From Phycisphaeraceae bacterium (lineage in GTDB: Bacteria; Planctomycetota; Phycisphaerae; Phycisphaerales; UBA1924): a stretch of 64,000 bases of DNA. Below, one piece after another: positions 38,929 to 48,200 of the stretch; position 1 is the stretch's first letter, and the number at the start of each line of letters is the position of its first letter. Made by a program: the position numbers and the translations under genes. A model generated the notes under the pieces. It was not told where the DNA came from and did no database searches. It saw nothing but the letters and a program-made list of their open reading frames with translations. Where the stretch lies: contig CP060234.1 of the NCBI GenBank assembly GCA_023898685.1, positions 2,294,001 to 2,358,000 on the forward strand. Direction: 5' to 3'.

Positions 38929-40086
38929 CTAGTGCAATTGCGATAGCGCCAGAACCGCCGCGACGATACCTCCCGCGACAAGCAGCCCCAGCACGAACAG
39001 GGTGATCTTGACCCAGCTGTACGGCGCATGCCCCACGACGTTGCCGGTCTGGCCGTGGATGAGGACGGTGTAGGTCTTGCCGCCGAAGCGGTACTGGAGC
39101 GACCAGATCGGCAGGAGGATGTGCTTCCAGCGGGTGTCGGAGATCGCGTTGGCGACGCGGAGGAAGCGGTGGGTGTCGCCCGGGACGTCGCCCCCGCAGC
39201 GCCGCTCCTGCTCGTGCTCGACGATCTGCTGGGCGCGGCCCCAGCCCGTCTCGAGGTCGACCTGGTATTCCTCGGCCCGCCAGCCGGCGAGGTACTCAGG
39301 GCGGTAGCCCACGAGAGCGTTGAGATCAAACGGTCCCAGCTTGTTCACGAGGTCGTGGGGCCTTCCCAGCGAGGCGGAGATCAGGACGTCGTCGTAGGCG
39401 TCGTCACGCGAACCCCACTTAGGCACCCAGCGGACCTTGCGCACCTGCCTCGTGCGCATCACCCGGCGCCCGTTGACCGTGGTCCAGTAGGTCTGCGTGA
39501 CCCAGTAGTAGTAGCCCGCATCGGCCGACCAGTCGGAGTGGACGCGGCAGTCGAAGGTCCAGAAGGGCGTGTAGACGCCGACCGCGTCGAAGTGCTTGAG
39601 CTGCTTGAGGGCGCTTGGGCGGAACCAGAGACCCTTGAGCCACTTGCGGAACGCGGACTCGACGTCGTCCTTGCCGACGTCGATCGGGATGAGCGACTCG
39701 GGGCGGATCGCGTTGCGGTTGGCGTCCTGGTCGAGCACCGCGGGCGAGCCGCAGTAGACGCAGACGTCGGCGGTCTCGCCCGTGTCGAGCGAGACGGTGG
39801 CGCCGCAGGTGTCGCAGCGGATGACCCGCCGTTCGAGCCCCAGGCCCCGGGCGGCCGAGCCCGCCTCGGAGAGCGGGCGTTCGAGGATCGTCCCTTCGGC
39901 CCTCGGCACCTGGACGACGTGCTCGCAGTAGTTGCAGCGCATCGCATCGGCGTCGGGGTCCCAGCGCATCTCGGCCCCGCAATTGGGGCAGGGGAACTGG
40001 AGATCGGGCGAGGCCGCGGAGGACGACTCCTCCTCGACCTCGGACTCGATCTCCTCGTCGTGCTGTTCGACCGGCTCTGTCGTCAT
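38929..40086 (-). CDS. Double zinc-ribbon membrane protein (YdjG-like)
   Basis: The 385-residue product starts with an acidic stretch, then two zinc ribbons: C33/C36/C51/C54 and C91/C94/C109/C112, of the TFIIB/rubredoxin-like sort. A central beta-rich domain with many aromatic residues follows (YTPFWTFDCRVHSDW, AGYYYWVTQTYWTT), then one C-terminal transmembrane helix (about 360-380). This layout recalls YdjG of Bacillus subtilis, a membrane anchor in a PspA-type stress complex with the SPFH protein YdjI. An SPFH gene with zinc ribbons diverges from it here, which strengthens that reading. Function is otherwise unknown. The ATG at 40086 avoids an upstream run that is translated palindrome. Confidence 0.72.
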   Translation of the reverse strand: MTTEPVEQHDEEIESEVEEESSSAASPDLQFPCPNCGAEMRWDPDADAMRCNYCEHVVQVPRAEGTILERPLSEAGSAARGLGLERRVIRCDTCGATVSLDTGETADVCVYCGSPAVLDQDANRNAIRPESLIPIDVGKDDVESAFRKWLKGLWFRPSALKQLKHFDAVGVYTPFWTFDCRVHSDWSADAGYYYWVTQTYWTTVNGRRVMRTRQVRKVRWVPKWGSRDDAYDDVLISASLGRPHDLVNKLGPFDLNALVGYRPEYLAGWRAEEYQVDLETGWGRAQQIVEHEQERRCGGDVPGDTHRFLRVANAISDTRWKHILLPIWSLQYRFGGKTYTVLIHGQTGNVVGHAPYSWVKITLFVLGLLVAGGIVAAVLALSQLH

Positions 40087-40161
40087 CGGGGGCCCTGAAA
40101 GCGGCGTGTCGGAAACACGAACATGGTACCGGGGTCTTTCTGGAGACGGACCGGCCAGTTT

Positions 40162-40242
40162 CAGAGCGTGGAGCGCAGGCGACACGATTCGGTTCGCCGC
40201 GCGAGACGCAGAGGAATCGTATCGCTCACGCTCCACGCTCCG
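40162..40242. repeat. Imperfect palindrome, family A (copy 2)
   Basis: Arms CAGAGCGTGGAGCG... and ...CGCTCCACGCTCCG, about 29 bases each, match those at 789-871. It lies in the shared upstream region of the zinc-ribbon and SPFH genes, so it could affect expression of both. Confidence 0.85.
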
Positions 40243-40284
40243 ACAAGGCAGTACACTTCGGTTTCACACTCGGGAGGAACACAC

Positions 40285-41403
40285 ATGGGCATCGCAGACT
40301 GGTTCAAGCGCGGCGTGAGCGAGATGATGATCGCCCGCCCCGACGACGCGAAGTCGCACGTCGTCTGGAAGCACCCCGACCCGACCATCCCGATGAAGAG
40401 CCAGCTTACGGTCGAGGCCGACGAGATGGCGGTCTTCTTCCGCGACGGCAAGGCGATCGCGACGCTCGGGCCCGGGCGGCACACGCTCGACACGTCCAAC
40501 CTGCCATTCCTCTCCGATCTGATCGACCGCTTCACGGGCGGCAACGTCTTCATCGCGGAGGTCTTCTTCGTCAACGTCCGCGAGAACGCCGGCATCAAGT
40601 TCGGCGGGCGGATCGGGCACGTCGAGGACCCCAAGAGCGGCGTGCCGGTCGAGACCATGGTCCACGGCGAGTTCAGCTTCAAGGTGACCGACCCCGAGAA
40701 GCTCATCGTCGGGCTCGTCGGCATGGGGCGGACCGAGTCGTACCTCGTCCGCTCGTGGATGAAGGAGCAGGTGCTCAAGATCATCCGCGACCGAATCGCA
40801 GAGATGTTGGTCAAGAATAAGTGGCCCCTGCTCGACGTGACCAGCGGGGCCTACACCGAGGAGGTCGAGCAGCAGGTGCTCGCGGGCATCTCCACCCACG
40901 TCTCGAGCTACGGCATCGAGGTCGTCCGCCTGGGCAACTTCGTCATCGCGATCGACGAGCAGGACGCCGACAACCTCAAGAAGCTCTACACCGACGCGGC
41001 CTACCTCAAGACGGTCGGGGGCGTCGGGGCCTACCAGCAGTTCGCCGCGGGCAAGGCGATGATGGGGGCCGGCGAGGGCATGGCGAAGGGCGGCGGCGCC
41101 GGTGACGGAACCGGCGGAGGCGGCGCCCTCATGGGCGGCGCCGGGCTCGGCGTGGGTTTCGGGCTCGCCCAGATGCTCGTCAAGGACCGCCAGGGCGGCG
41201 AGGTGCTCGCCCCGGCGGCCGCTGGGGTGGTGTGCGCCGCCTGCCACGCGGCGGTGCCGCCCGGCAAGTTCTGCAGCGCCTGCGGCGCCGCGCTCGCGGC
41301 CCCGGAGCCCGAGAAGGCCGACGGGGCGTTCTGCAGCGCCTGCGGCTCGCCCCTCGCGGCGGACGCGAAGTTCTGCGGGCACTGCGGGGCCAAGCGGCGG
41401 TAG
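40285..41403 (+). CDS. SPFH-domain protein with C-terminal zinc ribbons (YdjI/virion-core-like)
   Basis: The 372-residue product has an SPFH/band-7 domain over the first 250 residues (VWKHPDPTIPMKSQLTVEADEMA, FFRDGKAIATLGPGRHTL, GEFSFKVTDPEKL, GIEVVRLGNFVI). A glycine-rich segment (about 265-300) and two zinc ribbons follow (CAACHAAVPPGKFCSACG, and FCSACGSPL with KFCGHCGAKRR). No transmembrane helix is seen, so it should attach to membranes through partners, as YdjI does. SPFH proteins build membrane scaffolds and respond to envelope stress. The ATG at 40285 has GGGAGG seven bases upstream. It diverges from the YdjG-like gene. Confidence 0.83.
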   Translation: MGIADWFKRGVSEMMIARPDDAKSHVVWKHPDPTIPMKSQLTVEADEMAVFFRDGKAIATLGPGRHTLDTSNLPFLSDLIDRFTGGNVFIAEVFFVNVRENAGIKFGGRIGHVEDPKSGVPVETMVHGEFSFKVTDPEKLIVGLVGMGRTESYLVRSWMKEQVLKIIRDRIAEMLVKNKWPLLDVTSGAYTEEVEQQVLAGISTHVSSYGIEVVRLGNFVIAIDEQDADNLKKLYTDAAYLKTVGGVGAYQQFAAGKAMMGAGEGMAKGGGAGDGTGGGGALMGGAGLGVGFGLAQMLVKDRQGGEVLAPAAAGVVCAACHAAVPPGKFCSACGAALAAPEPEKADGAFCSACGSPLAADAKFCGHCGAKRR

Positions 41404-41420
41404 GGCGCAGATGGATCTAT

Positions 41421-41563
41421 CTCCTCCCCCGTCGCCGACGGGGGAGGTGCCGAGCGGAGCGAGGCGGAGGGGGTTCCCCGGCGCGTCAACTTCCTCGGTT
41501 GATCGAAGACCCCCTCCGACCCGCCTTCGGCGGCCCACCTCCCCCGTCGGTGACTGGGGAGGA
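41421..41563. repeat. Long compound palindrome, family F
   Basis: Arms of about 55 bases (CTCCTCCCCCGTCGCCGACG... and ...CCCCCGTCGGTGACTGGGG) pair over most of their length around a 32-base centre, with inner hairpins. It follows the SPFH gene and precedes the isomerase-like gene. No reading frame of interest is within it. Confidence 0.8.
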
Positions 41564-41683
41564 GACCCGGAGGGGCGATCGCCCGGGGTGTCTCGTCACT
41601 TCTCCCGCGCTCGACCCGTCCCGGGCCGATGGATCTTCTACCATGGGGGCTCACGCACACCAACCCTCCACCGGATCCCACCG

Positions 41684-42544
41684 ATGAAGCCAGCATTCAG
41701 CACCGTCGCCTGCCCCGACTGGACCCTCGACGAGGTCATCCCCTTCGCCGCCCGCGCGGGCTACGCCGGCGTCGAGTTCCGCACGTTCGGGCACAGCGCC
41801 AGCGACCTCACCTGCGAGCCCTGCCTCACCGGGTCGGCCAAGATCCGCGAACTGCTGGCCGACGAGGGGGTCCGGCCGGCGGCCCTGGCGACCTCGATCC
41901 GGTTCGACGCGCCCGTCTTTCCCCCGGTCCTCGGGCGGGTGATCGGCGACTTCGAGAAGCCCGTGCGCGAAACCAAGCTCGCGGTGATCGAGGCGGCGGC
42001 GATCGAGTGCCCGTTCGTCCGCGTCTTCGGCTTCGAACTCCAGGGCGAGAGCCGCCAAGCGGGGATGCGGCGGATTGTCGAGCGGCTCGGCCTCGCGGCG
42101 GCGACGGCACGGCACACGGGCGTGCGGCTGCTGCTCGAGAACGGCGGCTCGTTCCCGACGGCGGCCGACCTTGTCGAATTGATGGATCGTGTGGGCTCGC
42201 CCCTCATCGCGGCGGCCTATTCGCCAGCGGTGGCCGCGATGGCCGACGAAGATCCGATCGACGGCGCCAGGCTGCTCGGCTCCTCGCTCGCCTCGGTCAA
42301 GCTGCGCGACATGAAGCACACCCAGCCCGCGCCGCTGGGCCTGGGTGATCTCGCGGTCGAGCCGTTCGTGCGGGCGCTCGCGGAGACGGGCTTCGGGGGC
42401 TGGCTGGTGTACGAATACGACCGCCTCTGGTGGCGAAACCTGGCCGACCCGTCGGAGGTGCTCATCGACGCCGCCGGCAAGATGTACCGGTGGTCGGGCC
42501 GGCCCGCCGGAGAGTTTGAGGCCAGGAAGTACGCGGTGGCGTGA
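41684..42544 (+). CDS. Sugar phosphate isomerase/epimerase-like TIM-barrel protein
   Basis: A 286-residue protein of the xylose isomerase-like TIM-barrel superfamily (IolE/IolI/UlaE type). MKPAFSTVACPDWTLDEVI and GYAGVEFRTFG form the first strands, VRLLLENGG supplies a metal-binding Glu, ASVKLRDMKH a later His, and GWLVYEYDRLWW the last acidic strand. Such proteins isomerise or epimerise sugars or inositol derivatives with a divalent metal. The substrate cannot be told. It stands alone after a palindrome; the ATG at 41684 begins the first strand. Confidence 0.82.
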   Translation: MKPAFSTVACPDWTLDEVIPFAARAGYAGVEFRTFGHSASDLTCEPCLTGSAKIRELLADEGVRPAALATSIRFDAPVFPPVLGRVIGDFEKPVRETKLAVIEAAAIECPFVRVFGFELQGESRQAGMRRIVERLGLAAATARHTGVRLLLENGGSFPTAADLVELMDRVGSPLIAAAYSPAVAAMADEDPIDGARLLGSSLASVKLRDMKHTQPAPLGLGDLAVEPFVRALAETGFGGWLVYEYDRLWWRNLADPSEVLIDAAGKMYRWSGRPAGEFEARKYAVA

Positions 42545-42582
42545 CCGAAGGGATCGGAGATCGGTGATCAGGGATCGGGGTT

Positions 42583-43563
42583 GTGGGAACCGGACACGAC
42601 GACACGTCTCACGGCCCGGGTCTGACGCGATCTGTCCTTGATCTCTGTTCGCGGCAAGGATTCGCTCTTGCCGGTGTGTGCGATGTGACGCCGAGCGAGC
42701 GCGGCAATGAACTCCGCGCGTGGCTGGACACCGGCAGGCACGGCTCGATGGCCTGGCTCGCCGAGCACGTCGACCTGCGGACCGATCCCGCACGCCTGCT
42801 GGAGGGCGCTCGATCGATCGTCATGGTCGCCGATCTCTATGCGACGCGGGCTGCATCGGGCGCCGACGACGTGCCGCCCGGGCACGGGCGGATCGCCCGC
42901 TACGCCCGGGGCGATGACTACCACCGGACCATGAAGAAGCGCCTGCACGCGGTGTGCGATGCGCTGCGGTTGAACCACCCCCACGCGGGCTTCCGGGCCT
43001 TCGTCGACACCGCCCCTGTCCCCGAACGCGAGCTGGCGGCGAGGGCGGGGCTGGGCTGGATCGGCAAGCACACGCTGCTCATCCATCCTCGCCTGGGCTC
43101 CTGGCTCCTGCTCGGGGGTTTCCTGACCACGCTCGAACTCGAGCCGATCCGTGACGCGATCACCGATCACTGCGGCTCGTGCACGCGTTGCCTCGACGCC
43201 TGCCCGACCGACGCGATCACGCCCTACTCGGTCGACTCCCGCCGGTGCATCAGCTACCTGACCATCGAACGCCGAGAGCCGATCGACCCGGTCTTCCACG
43301 CCGCGATCGGCGATTGGCTGTTCGGCTGCGACATCTGCCAGGAAGTCTGCCCCCACAACTCGCCACGCGACGCGGACGATTCACAGCACCCGGTGGCGCC
43401 CCGATACGGCAACCGCCGTGGCTCATTCGATCTGCTCGACGTGCTGGGATGGGACGCCGACGCCCGAGCCGCGGCGCTCAGGGGCACCGCGATGAAGCGG
43501 GCGACGCTCGAGATGTGGCGACGCAACGCGGAGATCGTGCGGGGCAACAACGGCCCGATCTGA
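42583..43563 (+). CDS. queG: Epoxyqueuosine reductase
   Basis: QueG reduces epoxyqueuosine to queuosine in tRNA anticodons, using cobalamin and two 4Fe-4S clusters. The 326-residue product has the catalytic Asp in FVDTAPVPERELA (D142), WIGKHTLLIHP, and ligands C197, C200, C203, C207 (CGSCTRCLDACP) with C222, C249, C252, C256 (CDICQEVCPHN). All eight are intact. It starts at GTG 42583, 38 bases after the isomerase-like gene. It lacks the C-terminal HEAT-repeat extension of some members. It implies queuosine synthesis or salvage. Confidence 0.93.
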   Translation: MGTGHDDTSHGPGLTRSVLDLCSRQGFALAGVCDVTPSERGNELRAWLDTGRHGSMAWLAEHVDLRTDPARLLEGARSIVMVADLYATRAASGADDVPPGHGRIARYARGDDYHRTMKKRLHAVCDALRLNHPHAGFRAFVDTAPVPERELAARAGLGWIGKHTLLIHPRLGSWLLLGGFLTTLELEPIRDAITDHCGSCTRCLDACPTDAITPYSVDSRRCISYLTIERREPIDPVFHAAIGDWLFGCDICQEVCPHNSPRDADDSQHPVAPRYGNRRGSFDLLDVLGWDADARAAALRGTAMKRATLEMWRRNAEIVRGNNGPI

Positions 43564-43582
43564 TGCGGCGGCGCCGCGCCCG

Positions 43583-43615
43583 AAAAGAAAACAAGCCCAT
43601 CGAACGACGGGCTTG
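43583..43615 (-). terminator. Intrinsic terminator of the dockerin gene
   Basis: Read on the minus strand, CAAGCCC and GGGCTTG form a seven-base stem on a ten-base loop (43615-43592), followed by a T-rich tail (TTTTCTTTT, 43591-43583). It lies 27 bases after the stop of the beta-helix gene and is the best rho-independent terminator in the window. Confidence 0.8.
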
Positions 43616-43642
43616 CGGCAGAGGCGTTCCCGGGTGTCTGGC

Positions 43643-44839
43643 CTACCGGGCGCACCCGGCGAAATACTGGTTGATGAACTCGATCACGTCACGCAGATCG
43701 AACAGGCCCTCGGGCGCCGCGAAATCGGCGGCGGCGTCTTCGGCGGCGAAGGCCGACACGAACGCGAGGATGTCGGCCATGTCGAGAACACCAAACGGCG
43801 CGGCGAGGTCGGCGTCGCAGGCCGGGGGCTGGGCGAAGCTGTTGTCGCCGAGATCCTCCCAGACTCCCTCGAAGTTGCCCGGCTGATTGCCCCAGAGCGT
43901 CGACGCCACGACCGCCAGGGCCGAGCCCGGCTCGATCTCGAACCCGCCGCCCGCGGCCTGGGCGGTGTTCTGCGACACCTCGCACCCGGCGACGTACAGG
44001 TCGCTCTGCTCCGACATGTCGACCGCGCCACCCCACGTGTCCGACTCGTTCAGCGACATCGTGCACTCGGTCAGCGCGCACGGCGTCGAGCCGACCAGGC
44101 GCACCGCGCCGCCCTTCATCCACGACGTGTTCCGGCTGAACGTGCTCTGCCCGGCCTCGAAGCCGGACATCACCGCCATGATCGCCCCGCCCTCGTCGGC
44201 GGTGTTCGACTCGAACGAGCCCGCCCCGATCGTTGCGAAGGTGTTGCCGTCGCGGCCCGGGCCGACGTAGAGGGCCCCGCCGAGTTGTGCCTCGTTCGCC
44301 GTGAAGGCGCAGTTGTCCATCAGGGCGTCGGCGTCGGGCCCGAGGAAGACCGCGCCGCCCGCGCTCGCCGAATTGGCCTCGAAGTGCACCCGGTTGAGCA
44401 TCGGGCTGCCGAGCAGGAAGGCGCCGCCGCCGTTCTGGGCCGAGTTGCCCGTGACATTGCAATCGACCACCGCAACGTCACCCGCGAGAAACAGTCCGCC
44501 GCCGTTCTCGCCGCCGCCCCCGGTGACGGTGAAACCCGCCAGCGTGCCGCCCTGACCATCCGTTGATTCCATCGTGACCACCGGGCTGCCGCCGTTGCCC
44601 CGCAGCGTGGTCTGCCCGGCCCCGGCCTGGCTGCGAACTGTCACGGCCTTATCGATGCGGATCGGGCCGCTGTACTCACCCGCGGCGACCACGATCTCAT
44701 CCCCTGGGTTGGCGGCGCCGATGGCCGCCTGGATGCTGGTGAAGTTGGCCGGCACGTCGAACCGCTCGGCCATCGAGAGCGTTGTCCCAGCGAGAAGGGC
44801 CGGGAGCGTGGCGGCAAGCGCGGGGCTTGTAAGTCGCAT
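43643..44839 (-). CDS. Secreted parallel beta-helix protein with C-terminal GC-type dockerin
   Basis: The 398-residue product has an N-terminal signal peptide (about residues 1-24). A right-handed parallel beta-helix follows, made of repeated short turns rich in Gly-Gly and Asn (GGGLFLAGD, GGAFLLGS, GGAVFLGPD, GGALYVGPG, GGAIMAVMSG). The last 60 residues carry two Ca-binding-like loops, DADLAAPFGVLDMADILAFVSAF and ADFAAPEGLFDLRDVIEFINQYF broken here for length, and end in GCAR, the GC-type dockerin layout common in planctomycete surface proteins. It is probably displayed at or beyond the cell surface. Glycan binding or cleavage is possible but no catalytic residues are evident. A GGAGGG precedes the ATG. 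Confidence 0.85.
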   Translation of the reverse strand: MRLTSPALAATLPALLAGTTLSMAERFDVPANFTSIQAAIGAANPGDEIVVAAGEYSGPIRIDKAVTVRSQAGAGQTTLRGNGGSPVVTMESTDGQGGTLAGFTVTGGGGENGGGLFLAGDVAVVDCNVTGNSAQNGGGAFLLGSPMLNRVHFEANSASAGGAVFLGPDADALMDNCAFTANEAQLGGALYVGPGRDGNTFATIGAGSFESNTADEGGAIMAVMSGFEAGQSTFSRNTSWMKGGAVRLVGSTPCALTECTMSLNESDTWGGAVDMSEQSDLYVAGCEVSQNTAQAAGGGFEIEPGSALAVVASTLWGNQPGNFEGVWEDLGDNSFAQPPACDADLAAPFGVLDMADILAFVSAFAAEDAAADFAAPEGLFDLRDVIEFINQYFAGCAR

Positions 44840-45226
44840 CGATCATCCCTCCAAACCTCGACACAGCGGCGTGTGTCCTTGCGGTTGTGCCGCGTGGCGG
44901 CACCTCGAACGGCCGGCATGTCTTGGGTTTGGGGGAGAGCGACGCGGGCCGACAGGCCCGGCTCTCCCGCTGAGCCGCCCGAGGGGCGGGCTCGCCGAGA
45001 AACATAGAAAACCACCCGTGTTCGACCAGTGATCTCACCGCCGGCGAGGCCGATCGGAGGCGGTCTGGTTCACCTGCACGGGTTGCGCCGGCGCGTTCGG
45101 TCGACGCTTGTTGCGGTGTGCGGTTCCCATCTCCCGGCGAGCCCGCAGGGCTATGGGACGCCGCCGCGACCGGTTTCCGATCGGCGGCGACCGTCGCTCA
45201 GACAATTGCGCCGCGGGCGGGCCGGG
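44840..45226. other. 387-base intergenic region between the dockerin gene and the RND pump
   Basis: It holds the 5' leader of the dockerin gene (ribosome site close to 44850) with two adjacent hairpins (44933-44993). The rest, 45000-45226, follows the RND pump stop. No reading frame, RNA gene or convincing promoter was recognised in that part. Confidence 0.6.
44933..44993. repeat. Two adjacent hairpins in the dockerin gene leader
   Basis: First hairpin: outer stem GGGAGAGC/GCTCTCCC with inner GGGCC/GGCCC (44933-44968). Second: GAGCCGCCC/GGGCGGGCTC (44972-44993). They lie about 95-155 bases upstream of the ATG and could be a leader structure or another intergenic palindrome. Confidence 0.6.
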
Positions 45227-48200
45227 TCATCCCATCGTTACGGGCGGCACCTCGGCTGCCGGGTCGATGAACACCTCACCAGCGGGCATGGCTTCACCGG
45301 TCCAGAGCCGGTGCGCGATGCGCTTGACGTCCTGCAGGATCATCAGCAGGCACGGCAGCACGATGAGCACGATCATCGTCGAGCTCATCAGGCCGAACGC
45401 GATCGTGATGGCCATCGGGATCAGGAACCTCGCCTGGAACGACTGCTCGAGCATCAGCGGCAGCAGGCCCAGCACGGTGGTGATCGTCGTCAGCAGGATC
45501 GCCCGCACGCGGGCCCGCCCGGCGTTGAGGCACGCATCGTAGACGCTGCGGCCCTCTCGGCGTTGCTCGTTGAAGAACTCGACGAAGATCAGCGAATCGT
45601 TGACGACAATCCCCGACAGCGCGACGAACCCGATCAGGCTCAGGAAGGTCATCGTGTAGCCCAGCAGCATGTGCCCCCAGATCATCCCGATGGTCGCGAA
45701 CGGGATCGCCGTCATCACCAGCAGCGGCTGCGTGTAGCTCTTGAACAGCCACGCCAGCGTGACGTAGATCAGCCCCGACGCGACGAGGAACCCGATCGGC
45801 AGCGTGCGGAACGAGTCGGCGAAGTCCTTCTGCCGGCCCCGCGCCACGATGCTCACGTCCGCATACTTCTTCTCGATCTCGGGGAATCGGGATTCAAGCG
45901 CCACGGCGATCTTGTCCGCGTTGGGGTGGCTGCCGTCGGCCATCACCAGCGTCCGGTCGACGTCGGCGGTGACCGTCACCGACCGCTTGCGGTCGAGCCG
46001 GCGGATCGTGGCGTAACTCCGCGCCTCCTCGATGCTCGCGACCTCGGAGAGCGGGACGGGCCGCCCGTCGGGCGTGAACACGAACTGGTCCTCGATCGCC
46101 GCGAGGCTCCGCCGCACCGGCTCGGGCAGCATCACCCGCACGTCCACGTCCTCGCGGTTGCCCGCGAAGGTGTAGGCCTCGAGCCCGAAGACCATGCCCT
46201 GGATCTGCCGCCCCAGGTTGGCCCGCGTGAACCCCAGCTCGCGGGCGCCCTCCCGAAGCGTGAACCGCACCTCGCGCTGCCCCGCGTCGCTGTCGCTGGC
46301 GACGTTCTGAACGCCCTCGAAGTCGGCCATCATCGCCATCAGATCCGACGCGGCCGCGTCGAGCGTCTCCTGGCTCGTGTCGCCGGTGAGCGTGAAGCTG
46401 ATGGCCGCCCCCTCGGGCCCGCCCGAGACGCCCGCCATCCGCAGGCTCTTGATCCCGCTCAACTCGCCGGTCTCGTCGCGGATCGACTGGATGATCTGCT
46501 CGCTCGTCCGGTCGCGCTGCTCGATCGCCACCAGTTCGAGGATGAGCTGCGCCCGATTCGTGCCGGCTGCCCCCGAGCCGTCACCGGACATCGACTCGAC
46601 CGCACCCACGATCGTGTAGAACGACTTGACCTCGGGCTGATCCTTGACGGCCGCCTCGATCCGATGCGTCAGCTCGTTGGTCTGCGCCAGCGACGACCCG
46701 ACCGGGAGTTGCAGTTCGATGCTCACCGTCTCCGCGTCGTCGGTCTCGAAGAAGATGAACTCGAGCCGGCCCCCGGCGACCAGACCCAGCGAAACAACAA
46801 TCAGCGCGGCCGCCGACAGCGTTGTGGTATAGCGGGCCCGCAGCAGCACGCGGAGCACCGCGACGTACGCCGGCGCGATGCCCTTGGTGAACAGCGCGTC
46901 GCGATACCGGTCGAGGCGATCGTCGAGCTTCTGGACGATCGTCTCCTTGTGCGCGGCGTGGATCCTGTCGGTGTGCTTGAGGCTGTGGCCCATGTGGCAC
47001 GGCAGGATGAACAGGCTCTCCAGCAGCGAGACCGAGAGCGCGCACCCCACGATCACCGGCAGCACGCCCAGCATGTCGCCGATCCGCCCCTCGATCATCG
47101 CCAGCGGGAGGAACGCGAAGATCGTCGTCAGCACCGTCGCCACCACGGGCCACGCGACCTGCTTCGTGCCCACAATCGACGCCTCGAGCGCCGGGGTGCC
47201 CTCCTCGTGCCGGCTCGTGATGTTCTCGGCCACCACGATCGCGTCGTCGACCAGGATGCCGACCACGATGATCAGGCCGAACATGCTCAGCAGGTTCAGC
47301 GTGATCCCGCTGAACTTCATCACCGCCAGCGTGCCCAGCATGCTCACCACCAGCCCCGCCGCGACCCACAGCGACACCCGCCGGTTCAGCAGCAGCACCA
47401 GCGTCGCGAACACCAGCAGCCCGCCCCAGAACGCGTTGCGGATCAGCAGGTCCATCCGGCCGACGACGAACCGCGCCAGGTCGGTCGTCGTCACCAGCTC
47501 GCCGGGCAGCGCCTCGCCCGACTTGCTCTGGCCGAGCAGATAAGCCCGGTGCCTCGCGGAGAGCGGCGCTTCGCTCTTGGGCGGACGCAGCATCTTGGCT
47601 ATCTTCTCGACGATGTTGAGCTTGAACGGCTCACCCACACGCCCCTGCCGGTAGGCCTTGACCATCTCCGCGATCCGGACGATGTCCTCCTTGCCCTTCT
47701 TGAACACCGTCAGGTTCGCCATGGGCTTGCCGTTCAGGCGGCTGATCAGGGGCGTGTCGGCGAACCCGTCCGAGATCTCCGCGATCTCCTCCAGCCGCAC
47801 CGCGCGCCCGTCCGCCGCCCGCACGACGATCCCCCGGATCGCCTCGGCCCGGTCGTCGACGCCCATGCTCCGCAGCGACACGTTGGAGGTGGGGGTGCGC
47901 ACCGATCCACCCGGCAACTCCAGCATCGCCTCGCGGATCCGGTCGGACACCGCCGACAGGCTCAGACCGTGCTCGAGCAACGCCGCGGGCCGCACCTCGA
48001 CGTTGATCTGGTCGGTCCGCACGCCGCCCATCGCGATGTCGCCCATGCCCGGCAGGCTGCGCAGGTCGTCGCGGATCTCGCGGGCAGAACGCTTGAGGTC
48101 CTTCTCGTCCGAGTCCCCGTAGATCGACAGCGAGATCGCGGGGAGGTTGGGCTCGATCTTGTCGACCACGATCCGGTCGGCCGCGTCGGGCAGGTCCTGG

